Below, in pieces: positions 17,973 through 27,284 of a DNA stretch of 64,000 nt; positions within the stretch are counted from its first letter, which is position 1, and every line of letters begins with the position of its first letter. The position numbers were made by a program, and so were the translations under genes. The stretch spans positions 186,001-250,000 of the forward strand of contig NZ_SWCN01000005.1 of NCBI RefSeq assembly GCF_005116575.1. The letters run 5' to 3'. The notes under the pieces are model-generated. The model worked only from the letters and a program-made list of their open reading frames with translations. It had not been told where the DNA came from and did not search any database. The DNA comes from Desulforhopalus sp. IMCC35007 (GTDB lineage: Bacteria > Desulfobacterota > Desulfobulbia > Desulfobulbales > Desulfocapsaceae).

Positions 17973-19460
17973 ATGAGTAAAATAAAAGTAGCAGAAATAC
18001 ATGCAGGAAGTCCTCCTGTCAATTATAGGCGAATCATTGCCATGTTTATGGGAATCGCCTTATTTTCTATTATTTATTGGTCACCTCCATGGCCGGATGC
18101 CATTGATCCTTTGGGAACAAATTTTGTGTTGAGCACAGAGGCAAAAGGAGCCATTGCAGTTTTTGCGCTCGCGGCTACCTGGTGGGTGTTCGAAGTCGTT
18201 CCCATAGGGATTACAAGTATTGCCATCGGGGCCTTGCAGGCTCTTTTTTTGATTCGCTCTCCAAGTGTTGCCTTCAAGGACTTTATGGACCCCTCGGTGT
18301 TATTTATTTTTGGCTCCATAGTCATCGGCATGGTTTTTACCAAGACGGGTCTCACTAGAAGACTTGCCTATAGGATGTTGTCCATAGTGGGCGAACGCAC
18401 AAGCATGATCTATCTCGGTTGCTTTGTTATGACGGCTGCGCTCACTCACCTCATGGCCCATACGGCTGTCGCGGCAACCATGTTTCCCCTTTTGATGGCA
18501 ATTCACGCGTTGTATTCCGACAGTGATGAGCCAACACGATTCGGCAAAGGGCTGTTTATCGGTATGGCCTATGTAGCCGGTGCGGGAAGTATTGTTACCC
18601 TTCTTGGAGCGGCAAGGGGTGCTGTAGCTCTTGGGTTTTATAAAGACATTGTGAAGGTTGATATCAGTTTTTTCGAATTGTCCATGTACATGTTTCCCAT
18701 AGGATGGCTCATGGTGTTTCTACTGTGGGGCTTTTTCATGATATTTTGCAAGCCTGAGAAAAGGGCGATTACCGGCTTGAAGGAACGTTCAAAAATCATG
18801 TATGCAGAATTGGGGGCATGGAGTCGCACGGAAATCCTTACTGTGACCATTGTGTTGGCAACTATTGTACTCATTGCTCTTAAAAACTTTATCCCTGCTC
18901 TGTCTTCTCTTGATAAGACTGGCATCATGCTCTGTTCGACCATTGCATTTTTCATGCTCAATATCCTCAAATTAGAGGATCTGGAGGAGATCCCGTGGAA
19001 TATTATCCTGCTCTTTGCCGGTGCCATGTCTATTGGTTTTTGTCTCTGGGAAACGGGTGCAGCTAAATGGATGGCCGTTAACTGGTTACAGCTGTTTACA
19101 GAGGCTCCAGCTATGCTTTTTATTTTGGGAATGGCATTTTTTGTTATGATAATGACCAATTTCATCATGAACGTGGCCGCAATCGCCATCTCCCTTCCTG
19201 TGGCCCTGGTGATAGCACCGTACCTTGGTGTAACTGGCGAAGTCATACTGTTTTCTTCCCTGGTTGTGGCTGGCATGCCGTTCCTGTTGTTAGTGGGTGC
19301 TGCCCCCAACGCTATTGCCTATAACTCCAAACAGTTTACCACGGGTGAGTTTGTCATGTATGGCATTCCTGCGTCAATCCTGTTGATGTTTGTGACCTGG
19401 CTTGCTGTTACCGTTATCTGGCCTTTAATGGGCATGAAAATATTTCTTCCGGTTTCCTAG
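17973..19460 (+). CDS. DASS/SLC13-family sodium:anion symporter
   Basis: A 495-residue inner-membrane carrier of the divalent-anion:Na+ symporter family with 11-12 hydrophobic helices. The two pseudo-repeat substrate hairpins appear as LMAHTAVAATMFPLLMAI near 166 and LVGAAPNAIAYNSKQFTTGE near 437, the latter the classic C-terminal DASS signature. Substrates in the family include sulfate, di- and tricarboxylates; in a likely sulfate reducer sulfate or a related oxyanion is plausible but unproven. It lies between a CBS protein and an NhaD antiporter in one operon, and the antiporter could regenerate the Na+ gradient it uses. Confidence 0.9.
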   Translation: MSKIKVAEIHAGSPPVNYRRIIAMFMGIALFSIIYWSPPWPDAIDPLGTNFVLSTEAKGAIAVFALAATWWVFEVVPIGITSIAIGALQALFLIRSPSVAFKDFMDPSVLFIFGSIVIGMVFTKTGLTRRLAYRMLSIVGERTSMIYLGCFVMTAALTHLMAHTAVAATMFPLLMAIHALYSDSDEPTRFGKGLFIGMAYVAGAGSIVTLLGAARGAVALGFYKDIVKVDISFFELSMYMFPIGWLMVFLLWGFFMIFCKPEKRAITGLKERSKIMYAELGAWSRTEILTVTIVLATIVLIALKNFIPALSSLDKTGIMLCSTIAFFMLNILKLEDLEEIPWNIILLFAGAMSIGFCLWETGAAKWMAVNWLQLFTEAPAMLFILGMAFFVMIMTNFIMNVAAIAISLPVALVIAPYLGVTGEVILFSSLVVAGMPFLLLVGAAPNAIAYNSKQFTTGEFVMYGIPASILLMFVTWLAVTVIWPLMGMKIFLPVS

Positions 19461-19542
19461 CAAGGAAAGCCTGTCAATAGATCAGCTGAAAATACACCAG
19501 CACCAGCTGGATCTAAAATCTTTTAATGAAGAGGAGTAACAA

Positions 19543-20979
19543 ATGCGGATGAAGTACCTATTGAGCCTGTCGACCTTCCTGACAACGATACTGATAACCT
19601 GTGGTATAGCCATATCTGCCACAAGTTCGGGTGGTTCCCAGGAGATACTATCTCTTACCAGCCACTGGGTTGGTTATATCGGAATAGCAGTATTTGTTAT
19701 TGCCTATGGCTTTGTCATGCTTGAAGAGGTTACCCATATGAGGAAATCAAAGCCAGTGATGCTGGCAGCCGGTATCATATGGGGGCTGATCGGTCTGATA
19801 TACTCTATGAATGGTATCACTGGAGTGGCGGAGGTCGCTATCAGGCATAACATTCTCGAATATGCGGAGCTTTTCCTGTTCCTGCTGGTTGCAATGACCT
19901 TTATAAACGCCATGGAAGAACGATTGGTGTTTGAAGTACTGCGTGTAAAGCTTGTAAATGCAGGCTTTGGTTTTCGGAAACTGTTCTGGATTACCGGTCT
20001 GCTTGCATTTTTTATCTCACCAATTGCCGACAACCTTACTACCGCCCTGCTCATGTGTGCGGTTGTAATGGCAATCGGTAAAGAAAATAACAAGTTCATC
20101 CTGCTCGCCTGTATCAATATAGTTGTCGCAGCCAATGCAGGAGGTGCCTTCAGCCCCTTCGGAGACATAACCACCTTGATGGTTTGGCAGAAGGGTATCG
20201 TTCAATTTCAGGAATTTTTGGTCCTGTTCATTCCAGCCGTCGTGAACTGGCTTGTACCGGCAGCGATAATGCACTTTGCCGTTCCCCACCTCAAGCCAGA
20301 GGCTACTACCGAAGAAATCAGGCTCAAACGTGGCGCACTCATCATCATAGGACTCTTCCTATGGACGATTGCTACTGCGGTCAGCTTCCATAATTTTCTA
20401 CATCTGCCGCCTATGGTTGGTATGATGGCAGGACTCTCATTGCTCAAGATGTTCGGTTTCTATCTCAAAAAAACGCATAAGCCAAATGACGCGACCTATG
20501 ATCCTGCAAAGGCAGAAGAACGGATTGGACAAATAGTACCATTTGATGTTTATGCAAAAGTTGCCCGGGCTGAGTGGGATACGCTGCTCTTTTTCTACGG
20601 TATAGTCCTCTGTGTTGGAGGTCTTGGTTTTATGGGGTATCTGGCGCTTTTGTCACAGTTTATGTACCTGGATCTTGGACCAACCGCAGCCAATGTTCTG
20701 GTGGGTGTTCTTTCAGCCATCGTCGATAATATCCCTGTGATGTTTGCCGTTTTAACAATGATGCCGGATATGTCCCACGGTCAGTGGCTACTCGTTACCC
20801 TGACCGCAGGGGTCGGTGGTTCCATGCTGTCCATCGGATCAGCGGCTGGTGTTGCTTTGATGGGACAGGCGCGCGGGAAATACACCTTTTTGGGGCACCT
20901 GAAATGGACACCGGTTATTACCTTAGGATATGTTGCAAGCATCGTGGCCCATTTTCTTGTGAATGGTAAACTGATGTAA
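19543..20979 (+). CDS. nhaD: NhaD-type Na+/H+ antiporter
   Basis: A 478-residue membrane protein of the NhaD branch of the ion-transporter superfamily. Visible signatures are LEEVTHMRKSKPV near 65, the first re-entrant hairpin FISPIADNLTTALLMCAVVM near 156, NAGGAFSPFGDITTLMVW near 199 and the second hairpin AIVDNIPVMFAVLTMMPDMS near 390. The N-terminus carries a cleavable-looking leader. It exports Na+ in exchange for protons. It follows the DASS carrier by 82 bases with its own GAGGAG site, so the two form a Na+ cycle: uptake by symport and export by antiport. Confidence 0.93.
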   Translation: MRMKYLLSLSTFLTTILITCGIAISATSSGGSQEILSLTSHWVGYIGIAVFVIAYGFVMLEEVTHMRKSKPVMLAAGIIWGLIGLIYSMNGITGVAEVAIRHNILEYAELFLFLLVAMTFINAMEERLVFEVLRVKLVNAGFGFRKLFWITGLLAFFISPIADNLTTALLMCAVVMAIGKENNKFILLACINIVVAANAGGAFSPFGDITTLMVWQKGIVQFQEFLVLFIPAVVNWLVPAAIMHFAVPHLKPEATTEEIRLKRGALIIIGLFLWTIATAVSFHNFLHLPPMVGMMAGLSLLKMFGFYLKKTHKPNDATYDPAKAEERIGQIVPFDVYAKVARAEWDTLLFFYGIVLCVGGLGFMGYLALLSQFMYLDLGPTAANVLVGVLSAIVDNIPVMFAVLTMMPDMSHGQWLLVTLTAGVGGSMLSIGSAAGVALMGQARGKYTFLGHLKWTPVITLGYVASIVAHFLVNGKLM

Positions 20980-21153
20980 TGACGAGGGCGCAAGACGTAG
21001 TTTGTATACTGCCAAGAGAAAAAGAAGGTTTTTTCTGGGGAATGAGCTGTTCCAGTCTATGCTCACTGACGGTATTTTAAAAAAGTCGAATCTTTAGCTT
21101 TTTTTGTGTTGGAGCGATATGTCAAACAAGTAACGTCTTAATTGGTTCATCAT

Positions 21154-21187
21154 AACTCCCTTAACAGTTTGTTCTTTTAAGGGAGTT
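21154..21187. repeat. Perfect 11-bp inverted repeat (terminator-like)
   Basis: AACTCCCTTAA (21154-21164) pairs perfectly with TTAAGGGAGTT (21177-21187) around a 12-base loop. A run of seven T begins about 17 bases later. It lies 175 bases after nhaD and may end that operon. Confidence 0.6.
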
Positions 21188-21296
21188 GCACCAAAAAATT
21201 CTTTTTTTCATATTACTGCTGGATTCAAGTAATAAGTGCTACAGTGACGGATATGTCAATAGGCCTGAGAAATATGGCGTTAATAGAGCCAGTGGT

Positions 21297-21344
21297 GATT
21301 TATGGGTCTGAAATAGGATTCATACTGTGTCAGACCCATAAATC
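21297..21344. repeat. Perfect 14-bp inverted repeat
   Basis: GATTTATGGGTCTG (21297-21310) pairs perfectly with CAGACCCATAAATC (21331-21344) around a 20-base spacer. There is no T-run on either side, so it is not a standard terminator. It could be a hairpin in RNA, a binding site for a dimeric protein or the trace of a small mobile repeat. Confidence 0.7.
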
Positions 21345-21913
21345 TTAAGAACTGTATGCTTATGGCTTAATCTAGAAAAAACGATAGAATAAAAGTATAC
21401 AATTGTTCGGTGTAACCCTTGGCTGATAAAGCCCGTCATACATGTATCGAGGATTGAGTGCAGTTCATTGTCAGCAATATAAATACTAATGATTCCGGAA
21501 AAGATATTTAGCGAGGGGAGAAGTAAAGATACCTTCAAAAACAGATAAGAACCATTTGCATAAACCCAACAACCCTGCCTTTTAAATCTAATTCCCATGC
21601 ATCAACGACGGTATCCTTCTTGAGGTGAAAGAGAGAAGATCATAAATGTTCTTTTCGTTTAAATAGCACAGAAATATAAAGCTGTTTTAAAGAGTGTTCG
21701 TTTTTTTCTGGAAGCCGGAGGCTCGAATTAGCGTGTTCTGTTATTGTGTGAGCAAACGTAGTTTCTGACATAATTTTTATGTTAGGCTACCTTCGGCCAC
21801 TAAAAGATACTAAAACAGACCAATAGTGTTAAATAGGTTATGATATAAAGGTATTCTTTACCAACCCATGGCTAAAAACCACCCCCCCTATAGAACTGAT
21901 GAGGAATTAATCG

Positions 21914-24900
21914 ATGGCTCGCGCTACACCTTTAAAGGGTAACTGGTTGATAAAGCTCATTGCTCTGGCAGGTATGCTTGAACTGGTGTATCTGGTGATA
22001 GCAAACCTGTTATTGAACGTGCCATATATACAAATGAAGCTGAGCAGTAAGCCTGATCAGTTTACAATACAATGGTCCTCGGGCTGGACTTATCTGCCGG
22101 GGCATCTGTATGTCAATAATCTGCAGGTAGAGGGACGGACACCGGAACGGCAGTGGTCGGTTTTGATGTCCGAAGGTGAATTCGACCTGGCACTTTGGAG
22201 ACTGTTTTCCCGAACCATACAAATGCAGAGTTCAACAATGTCAGGTCTTACGGTAACCGTGAATTCAACGATTACAGAGATCCCGGGTGCTGCTGAAAGT
22301 CAAAATCCTGCTGCTCCGGCTGGACCACCCGAAGCCCTGCAACCACTTGAGAAGATCAACATCCCGTCTTCTATTGAACAAAAGAAAACTGGGGCAGGAT
22401 GGGCTTTTATAATAGGGCATGCTGATATTGCAAATATCGATCAGATCAAAATTGATACCTATATTTTTACAGGACATGGAGGGGTGCAGCTCAACGAGCT
22501 GACATTCGGGACAGACGGCGCGCTGGCTTTGGAGAGAGGGACGCTGCAGATAGAGTCTGGCCTTCTCATGTCCGGTTCGAAGTCTATAGGCACCTCTTTG
22601 GAGAGTGATATCGAATTACGACTTGAGCGTTTTGTGCCTGCGGAACAGGATGGCCTGACAGCCACCGGGTTTATCTCTGGCAGTATCGATTTAAGCGGTG
22701 ACCTCTCCTCATTTGCTATTCTCAACCGTTATTTGAGTGATAGTGGATGGCTGCAGCTTAAAGGAAGGGGTGCACTCACCACTCATCTCCTGATTGAAAA
22801 GGGACGTTTAGTAGAAGGCAGTGAGCTTTCCATTGAGTCACCTGATCTGGCTGTTGAACTGGAGGAGAAAAATGATTCCGGTTCAGGTGATCAGTACAGT
22901 ATTCGAGGGGCAGGCACGGTGAAGGGGGATGTCAGTTCGAGGTCCGGTGATGCCAAGACACAACTGCAGGTGGAACTGAAAGATATCGTTATGCATACAG
23001 AACCGCAGGAACAGCTTCTCTTAAAGGGTAAAGCCTTTCATCTGCTTCTCACCGGTCCGCCTGTATACTTGAGTGAGACGTCGGCAGAACCTGTGGTTCG
23101 ATTGCAATGGGATGAGGCGGTAATGCCGGATATCTCACTGTTGAATGATTACCTACCGGGCGAAATGCCGTTTAGGATACACGCGGGCCGCGCACGCCTG
23201 AATGGATATCTCAACTACACAGACCGAGTTGTGTCAGGCATATTTGAACTGGCTGGAGAAGATGTCAGTGGTGAAATTCTTAACGAGTCAGTAATAGGCC
23301 GTCTTGGACTTGAGCTGCATCTGAAGCAGGCTGATATCAACAACCGGCAACTTGACCTCTCCGGCACACGTCTTGAGCTGCAAACAGGCCACTCTGATCC
23401 GGGAACTGCAGATCAGACAGATCAGGGGGCTTTACGGACGGAGCTGAAAATTATAGAGGGCAGGCTGACATCTGCAATTCCCTTGAACGAACTTAAGGGT
23501 TTTCAGGGGAGGCCGCCACTCAGCGGCATTCTTCAGCTAGAAGGCAAGATCGGCAATATAGATTTTCTCAGCGATTTCTTATCTGACCGAACGGCCCTTG
23601 AATTTGGTGGTGATGGCGTTGTTCGTACTAACCTGCGTGTGCATGAAGGGCAACTTGCCCCGGGGAGCATTCTGGAGATCGAGTCAGACAAACTGTTCAG
23701 CAGTTTTTCAGGATTTACAGCAAGCGGTTCCGGTAATGTTTTGGTTGAGCTTCAAAAGGTAGCTGAAGTTGAGGAAATTTCTCTGAAAATGGATCTGCGG
23801 GATATGAAATTGCATCAGGTGCAAGATGGCAGGCTGCTTTTTCAAGGCAAGGGTTTGCAGTTGAGTGCAAGCAGCCCGCCGGTCGATATCCGCAACCGGC
23901 ATGATTTGTTAAAAATTGAAGTAAAATGGCAGGATGCGTTGGTGCCAGACCTCGAAATAGTCAACGGATATTTGCCGGAAAACCCGCCGTTTTTATCGAG
24001 TTCAGGGTCTGCCCGCACGAGTGGTCATATTGAATTTGACAACAGCAGCATTTCAGGCGACATTCGTTTGGCTGGAGAGAATGTCACTGGTATGCTGCTT
24101 AAACAACCTGTAAGCGGAAAACTTGATCTTGATCTGTTGATCAAACAACTCAAGCCTGAGAGCCGTTTCCTCGATATTTCTGGAACCCGCATCCTGATGC
24201 AGGCAGGTTCCACCGCAGGAGAAACAAAACCCTTAGAAACACGTATTACTATTGGTGAGGCAAAATTGAAGCTGAGTCCAGATTCTCTTCAGGAAGAGAA
24301 ATCTGGGGCGCCTCCTCCGTTGAGCGGAGTAGTCAGGCTTGAAGGATCAGTGGCCAATATCGGTTTTGTCAACAGCTTTCTCAAAAATTCTCAGGGATTA
24401 AAAATTGCGGGAAATGGCCATCTGAACGCTGATCTGCGGTTTCTTGAAGGGCAGATGGCTCCCGGCAGCACGTTACAGATCACTTCTGATAATCTGTCCA
24501 GCAGGTTTCTTGATTTTGAAGCGAACGGGTCGGGAAAGGTCAGTGCGCGGATAGAAGGGGAAGCAGATGCACCTGTGGCAAAAATCGAGAGCTCTATAAA
24601 GAGTTTTAGACTGCGCAGGCTCGGGGAAACCGTTTCATACGTCAGTGGGAACGGGTTTCAGATAACCACAGAGGCAAGAAGCTTCGATTCGATTCTAGGG
24701 CTGCAGAATCTGGAGACATCGGTCAGATTGATGGCTGCCGAAATTCCGGATATTACAGTCTACAATAGTTATCTACCAGAAAATGCCGGCATATCAATTG
24801 ATTCCGGCACGGGTAAAGTTGCCGGGGAGTTCCATTTGAGTGGTAATTCAGGCAGCGGCAATCTCGATATGATGGCAGAGGGTGTCGAAGTCAACGTTAA

Positions 24901-25462
24901 AGGCCAGGTAATAAGGGGCGACCTGCATATCTACACCCATCTCGCTGATGGAAATCTGGAAAAGATGATCTTTGATGCTTCAGGCACCACGTTGAGAATA
25001 GAAAACGGCTCTCTGCTCAGCCAAAACGGTACCCAGGCCGAGGATTGGTGGGGCCAGCTCGATATCAAACGAGGCCACATGACCTGGAAGCGTCCTCTGC
25101 TTCTGAATGCGGCATTGAATCTGCAGCTGAGTGACAGTGGTTTACTTGTACATCTGTTCGTGAAAGAGAAGAAAAAGTGGCTGACGGATCTGCTGACGAT
25201 TAAAAATGTTACAGGAAAAACAAAAGTGCTACTGAATGGAAATTCCATTCTGCTCAGCAAGGTCCGTATCACCGGTGAACAATTACTGGTGCTTGCCGAT
25301 GTGCTTTTGAGCGAAAAAAAGATACGAGGTGGTATGTATGCCAAATATGGGATTCTGCGGATGGGGATTGAACTTGAAGACGAGGATCGTACGTTGAGAT
25401 TAATGAAGCCGCTTAAATGGTACGACAGCTTTTCAAAAGATTTTGAAACAGTTGCACGTTAG
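21914..25462 (+). CDS. AsmA/TamB-like envelope protein with three repeated modules
   Basis: A 1182-residue protein with one N-terminal membrane helix (about 11-34) and a long beta-rich periplasmic part. The sequence repeats with a period near 270 residues: a block resembling PPLSGxLxLEGxIxNIxFLSxFL occurs near residues 252, 534 and 801, and a block of the form (M/V/I)PDIxxxNxYLPxxxPF occurs near 404, 677 and 944, each followed by a LSGTRLxLQxG-like strand. The fold expectation is a long beta-taco groove as in AsmA, YdbH and TamB proteins, which carry phospholipid or aid outer-membrane assembly. Family membership is inferred from architecture. It is transcribed alone. Confidence 0.72.
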   Translation: MARATPLKGNWLIKLIALAGMLELVYLVIANLLLNVPYIQMKLSSKPDQFTIQWSSGWTYLPGHLYVNNLQVEGRTPERQWSVLMSEGEFDLALWRLFSRTIQMQSSTMSGLTVTVNSTITEIPGAAESQNPAAPAGPPEALQPLEKINIPSSIEQKKTGAGWAFIIGHADIANIDQIKIDTYIFTGHGGVQLNELTFGTDGALALERGTLQIESGLLMSGSKSIGTSLESDIELRLERFVPAEQDGLTATGFISGSIDLSGDLSSFAILNRYLSDSGWLQLKGRGALTTHLLIEKGRLVEGSELSIESPDLAVELEEKNDSGSGDQYSIRGAGTVKGDVSSRSGDAKTQLQVELKDIVMHTEPQEQLLLKGKAFHLLLTGPPVYLSETSAEPVVRLQWDEAVMPDISLLNDYLPGEMPFRIHAGRARLNGYLNYTDRVVSGIFELAGEDVSGEILNESVIGRLGLELHLKQADINNRQLDLSGTRLELQTGHSDPGTADQTDQGALRTELKIIEGRLTSAIPLNELKGFQGRPPLSGILQLEGKIGNIDFLSDFLSDRTALEFGGDGVVRTNLRVHEGQLAPGSILEIESDKLFSSFSGFTASGSGNVLVELQKVAEVEEISLKMDLRDMKLHQVQDGRLLFQGKGLQLSASSPPVDIRNRHDLLKIEVKWQDALVPDLEIVNGYLPENPPFLSSSGSARTSGHIEFDNSSISGDIRLAGENVTGMLLKQPVSGKLDLDLLIKQLKPESRFLDISGTRILMQAGSTAGETKPLETRITIGEAKLKLSPDSLQEEKSGAPPPLSGVVRLEGSVANIGFVNSFLKNSQGLKIAGNGHLNADLRFLEGQMAPGSTLQITSDNLSSRFLDFEANGSGKVSARIEGEADAPVAKIESSIKSFRLRRLGETVSYVSGNGFQITTEARSFDSILGLQNLETSVRLMAAEIPDITVYNSYLPENAGISIDSGTGKVAGEFHLSGNSGSGNLDMMAEGVEVNVKGQVIRGDLHIYTHLADGNLEKMIFDASGTTLRIENGSLLSQNGTQAEDWWGQLDIKRGHMTWKRPLLLNAALNLQLSDSGLLVHLFVKEKKKWLTDLLTIKNVTGKTKVLLNGNSILLSKVRITGEQLLVLADVLLSEKKIRGGMYAKYGILRMGIELEDEDRTLRLMKPLKWYDSFSKDFETVAR

Positions 25463-26369
25463 GAACAGTGGAACCATTGACTCCCAAAAGACGAGGATAT
25501 GAAAACTTAGCGGGACAAGAGTTCGGTTTTTTTCTGACGTTTTAATGCAGGAAGTTTTTGAGGAAAAAGTTCAGGATTTTAAAAAACGTGAAATCGTCGA
25601 AAGTAAAGGACTTGCTGTTCTATGGGAGGCTACCGTCATCACAGCAGGTTTTTACCATTTCTACCTCAATTTCATTACCTTAAAGGGTCGAGGGTCGGCT
25701 TGGATGTCAAGTCGGTATTTTCAGTGCTCAGCAGGGATGCTGAACTGGAAAGAATGTCTATCGACTAAAGAACATCCGGAATTGAATTGTTCACATATTT
25801 GATACATGCAGACGAGCCGTCGACCAAGGCATTCGTCCGTGTCTGGGGTGTTTTTTTGTACAAAAACCACGACAGGGATTTGGCTTATAGAGATTTTTTT
25901 CTAGGGAAAATTGGTAGCTTGAAATGATTCGGGCTCTCAGTAAGCCTTAACTTTTGAAGTGTACTTTTCGATTTAAGATTACTAACGGACATCCCCTATC
26001 CTGTTTTATTCTTCTTGTTTAACAGAGAAGAATGCCTAACTATAATATTGCACTAAATTTGATTGCTATCGTAAGCATTATGATTAGAATACTTTGGAAA
26101 GCATGTTACCTCTGAACGAGTAGAAAAATTGAGGTTTATTGCTGTAATCAAAGTAGAGCTAACAGGCAGAAAGTGATGAAGTTGGAACGTGATAAGTTAT
26201 AAAAAAATTTCAGCTTACGTCAATCGATGCTTGTGATGACTATGAAGCGGGAAAGAATAACATGGTCCCATATTATCACCCGAGGCCAATCACAGGCTCC
26301 GGAAAACACTGAATAGATCAATAGACAACAGTCTGTTCAGGTAAAACACTCTTCCAAAGGAGGGAAAAG
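25463..26369. other. Long intergenic region, no gene supported
   Basis: A 907-base AT-rich stretch. An 85-codon open frame at 25545-25802 has no family resemblance or good ribosome site and is not called. The last 200 bases should carry the promoter of the outer-membrane protein gene. Confidence 0.4.
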
Positions 26370-26909
26370 ATGAAAACTCATTCTACTCTTATCGCAGCAG
26401 TGATCGGAGTTTCCATGCTGATCACGGGATTAGTCACTCCAGGGCAGGCTTACCAAAGTAAGGGGGACAGTTCACTACAGCTTGGAGGTGGTTTTTTTCA
26501 TGCCCAGGGGGCGGATGTAGGAACCTTGAATGTTGATTTGGGATATGGCTATTTTCTTACCGAAAATTGGCAGCTCGGGCTTATCCAGACTTTGGGATAC
26601 AGCTTTATAGAGGATGGTGATGATCAGTGGGTGGCCTCGACCATTCCATATGTGAATTACAATTTTCGAACCGACGAAAGCTTTCAGCCATTTGTCGGCG
26701 CTTTTATCGGTGCCAGCTACAATGAAGATGACATAACCGGTACCATGGGGCCGCAGGTCGGCTTCAGATCATTCGTTAATGACAGCACCTATATCGTCGT
26801 GAAATATCGTTATGAGTGGTTCTTTGATGAACTGGACTATGACGACATTGAAGATAACAGCAGTGATGGAAACCATGTGGTCTCTCTTGGTGTGGGGTTT
26901 GTGTTCTAA
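26370..26909 (+). CDS. Small outer-membrane beta-barrel protein
   Basis: A 179-residue exported protein. A signal peptide covers 1-27 (cleavage after GQA), and the mature part alternates polar and aromatic residues in strands that end in the aromatic C-terminal VSLGVGFVF, the mark of an outer-membrane barrel recognised by the BAM complex. About eight strands fit an OmpA/OmpX-type barrel. The loops are rich in Asp and Glu (DELDYDDIEDNSSDG), so it may bind cations. AGGAGGG lies before the ATG and a strong terminator follows, so it is a single-gene unit, probably well expressed. Confidence 0.88.
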   Translation: MKTHSTLIAAVIGVSMLITGLVTPGQAYQSKGDSSLQLGGGFFHAQGADVGTLNVDLGYGYFLTENWQLGLIQTLGYSFIEDGDDQWVASTIPYVNYNFRTDESFQPFVGAFIGASYNEDDITGTMGPQVGFRSFVNDSTYIVVKYRYEWFFDELDYDDIEDNSSDGNHVVSLGVGFVF

Positions 26910-26953
26910 TTATTTTATATAGTTCTTTTTCCCTGAAGGACAATCAATACTAT

Positions 26954-26988
26954 GGTGGGAGGCAGTAATGTGCTTCCCACCTTTTTTT
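26954..26988 (+). terminator. Intrinsic terminator of beta-barrel gene
   Basis: GGTGGGAGGCA (26954-26964) pairs with TGCTTCCCACC (26971-26981), one G-T pair, around a 6-base loop and is followed by seven T (26982-26988). It is a textbook rho-independent terminator 45 bases after the stop codon. Confidence 0.92.
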
Positions 26989-27284
26989 GTTTGAGCATGT
27001 GGAGATCGTAACTTTATTTATAGCCACCTGAAACATTTGCTGGACAATTGCCACGGTTTGAGCCTCAAGATTCATGTCGCTGTGTCAAATGTAACGCTGT
27101 CTTGTCATTTTTTTTTGTTGAAGTCGCCACTGGATTTCTGGTGGGCACTGTACAATATCGATCATTGATTGTCCCAGTTTGAGGGTCGAAAAGATGTAAG
27201 GCAGATTTGAGGATACCAGCGTATTCTAATTTTTGTTGGACACTTCTGTTATCCTTCTGTCATTTTTAATAAGAGTGGATTAAC
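26989..27284. other. Intergenic region before first SulP gene
   Basis: About 300 bases with no gene. One TGTAAC motif occurs at 27090-27095, the same hexamer as in the array at 16.9-17.2 kb. I found no matching sigma-54 promoter here. Confidence 0.35.

Larger units (their letters stand above)
20980..21913. other. Long intergenic region with hairpins, no gene seen
   Basis: About 930 AT-rich bases between nhaD and the AsmA-like gene. I see no open frame with credible composition or ribosome site. It contains two perfect inverted repeats, described separately, and a small palindrome, ACATAA/TTATGT, near 21770. Confidence 0.5.

Noticed and set aside
21320-21598. 92-codon minus-strand open frame in the nhaD/AsmA-like gap
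   Set aside because: No ribosome site, no family resemblance, and it overlaps the 14-bp inverted repeat.
25545-25802. 85-codon plus-strand open frame after the AsmA-like gene
   Set aside because: Composition and start context are poor and no domain is visible.
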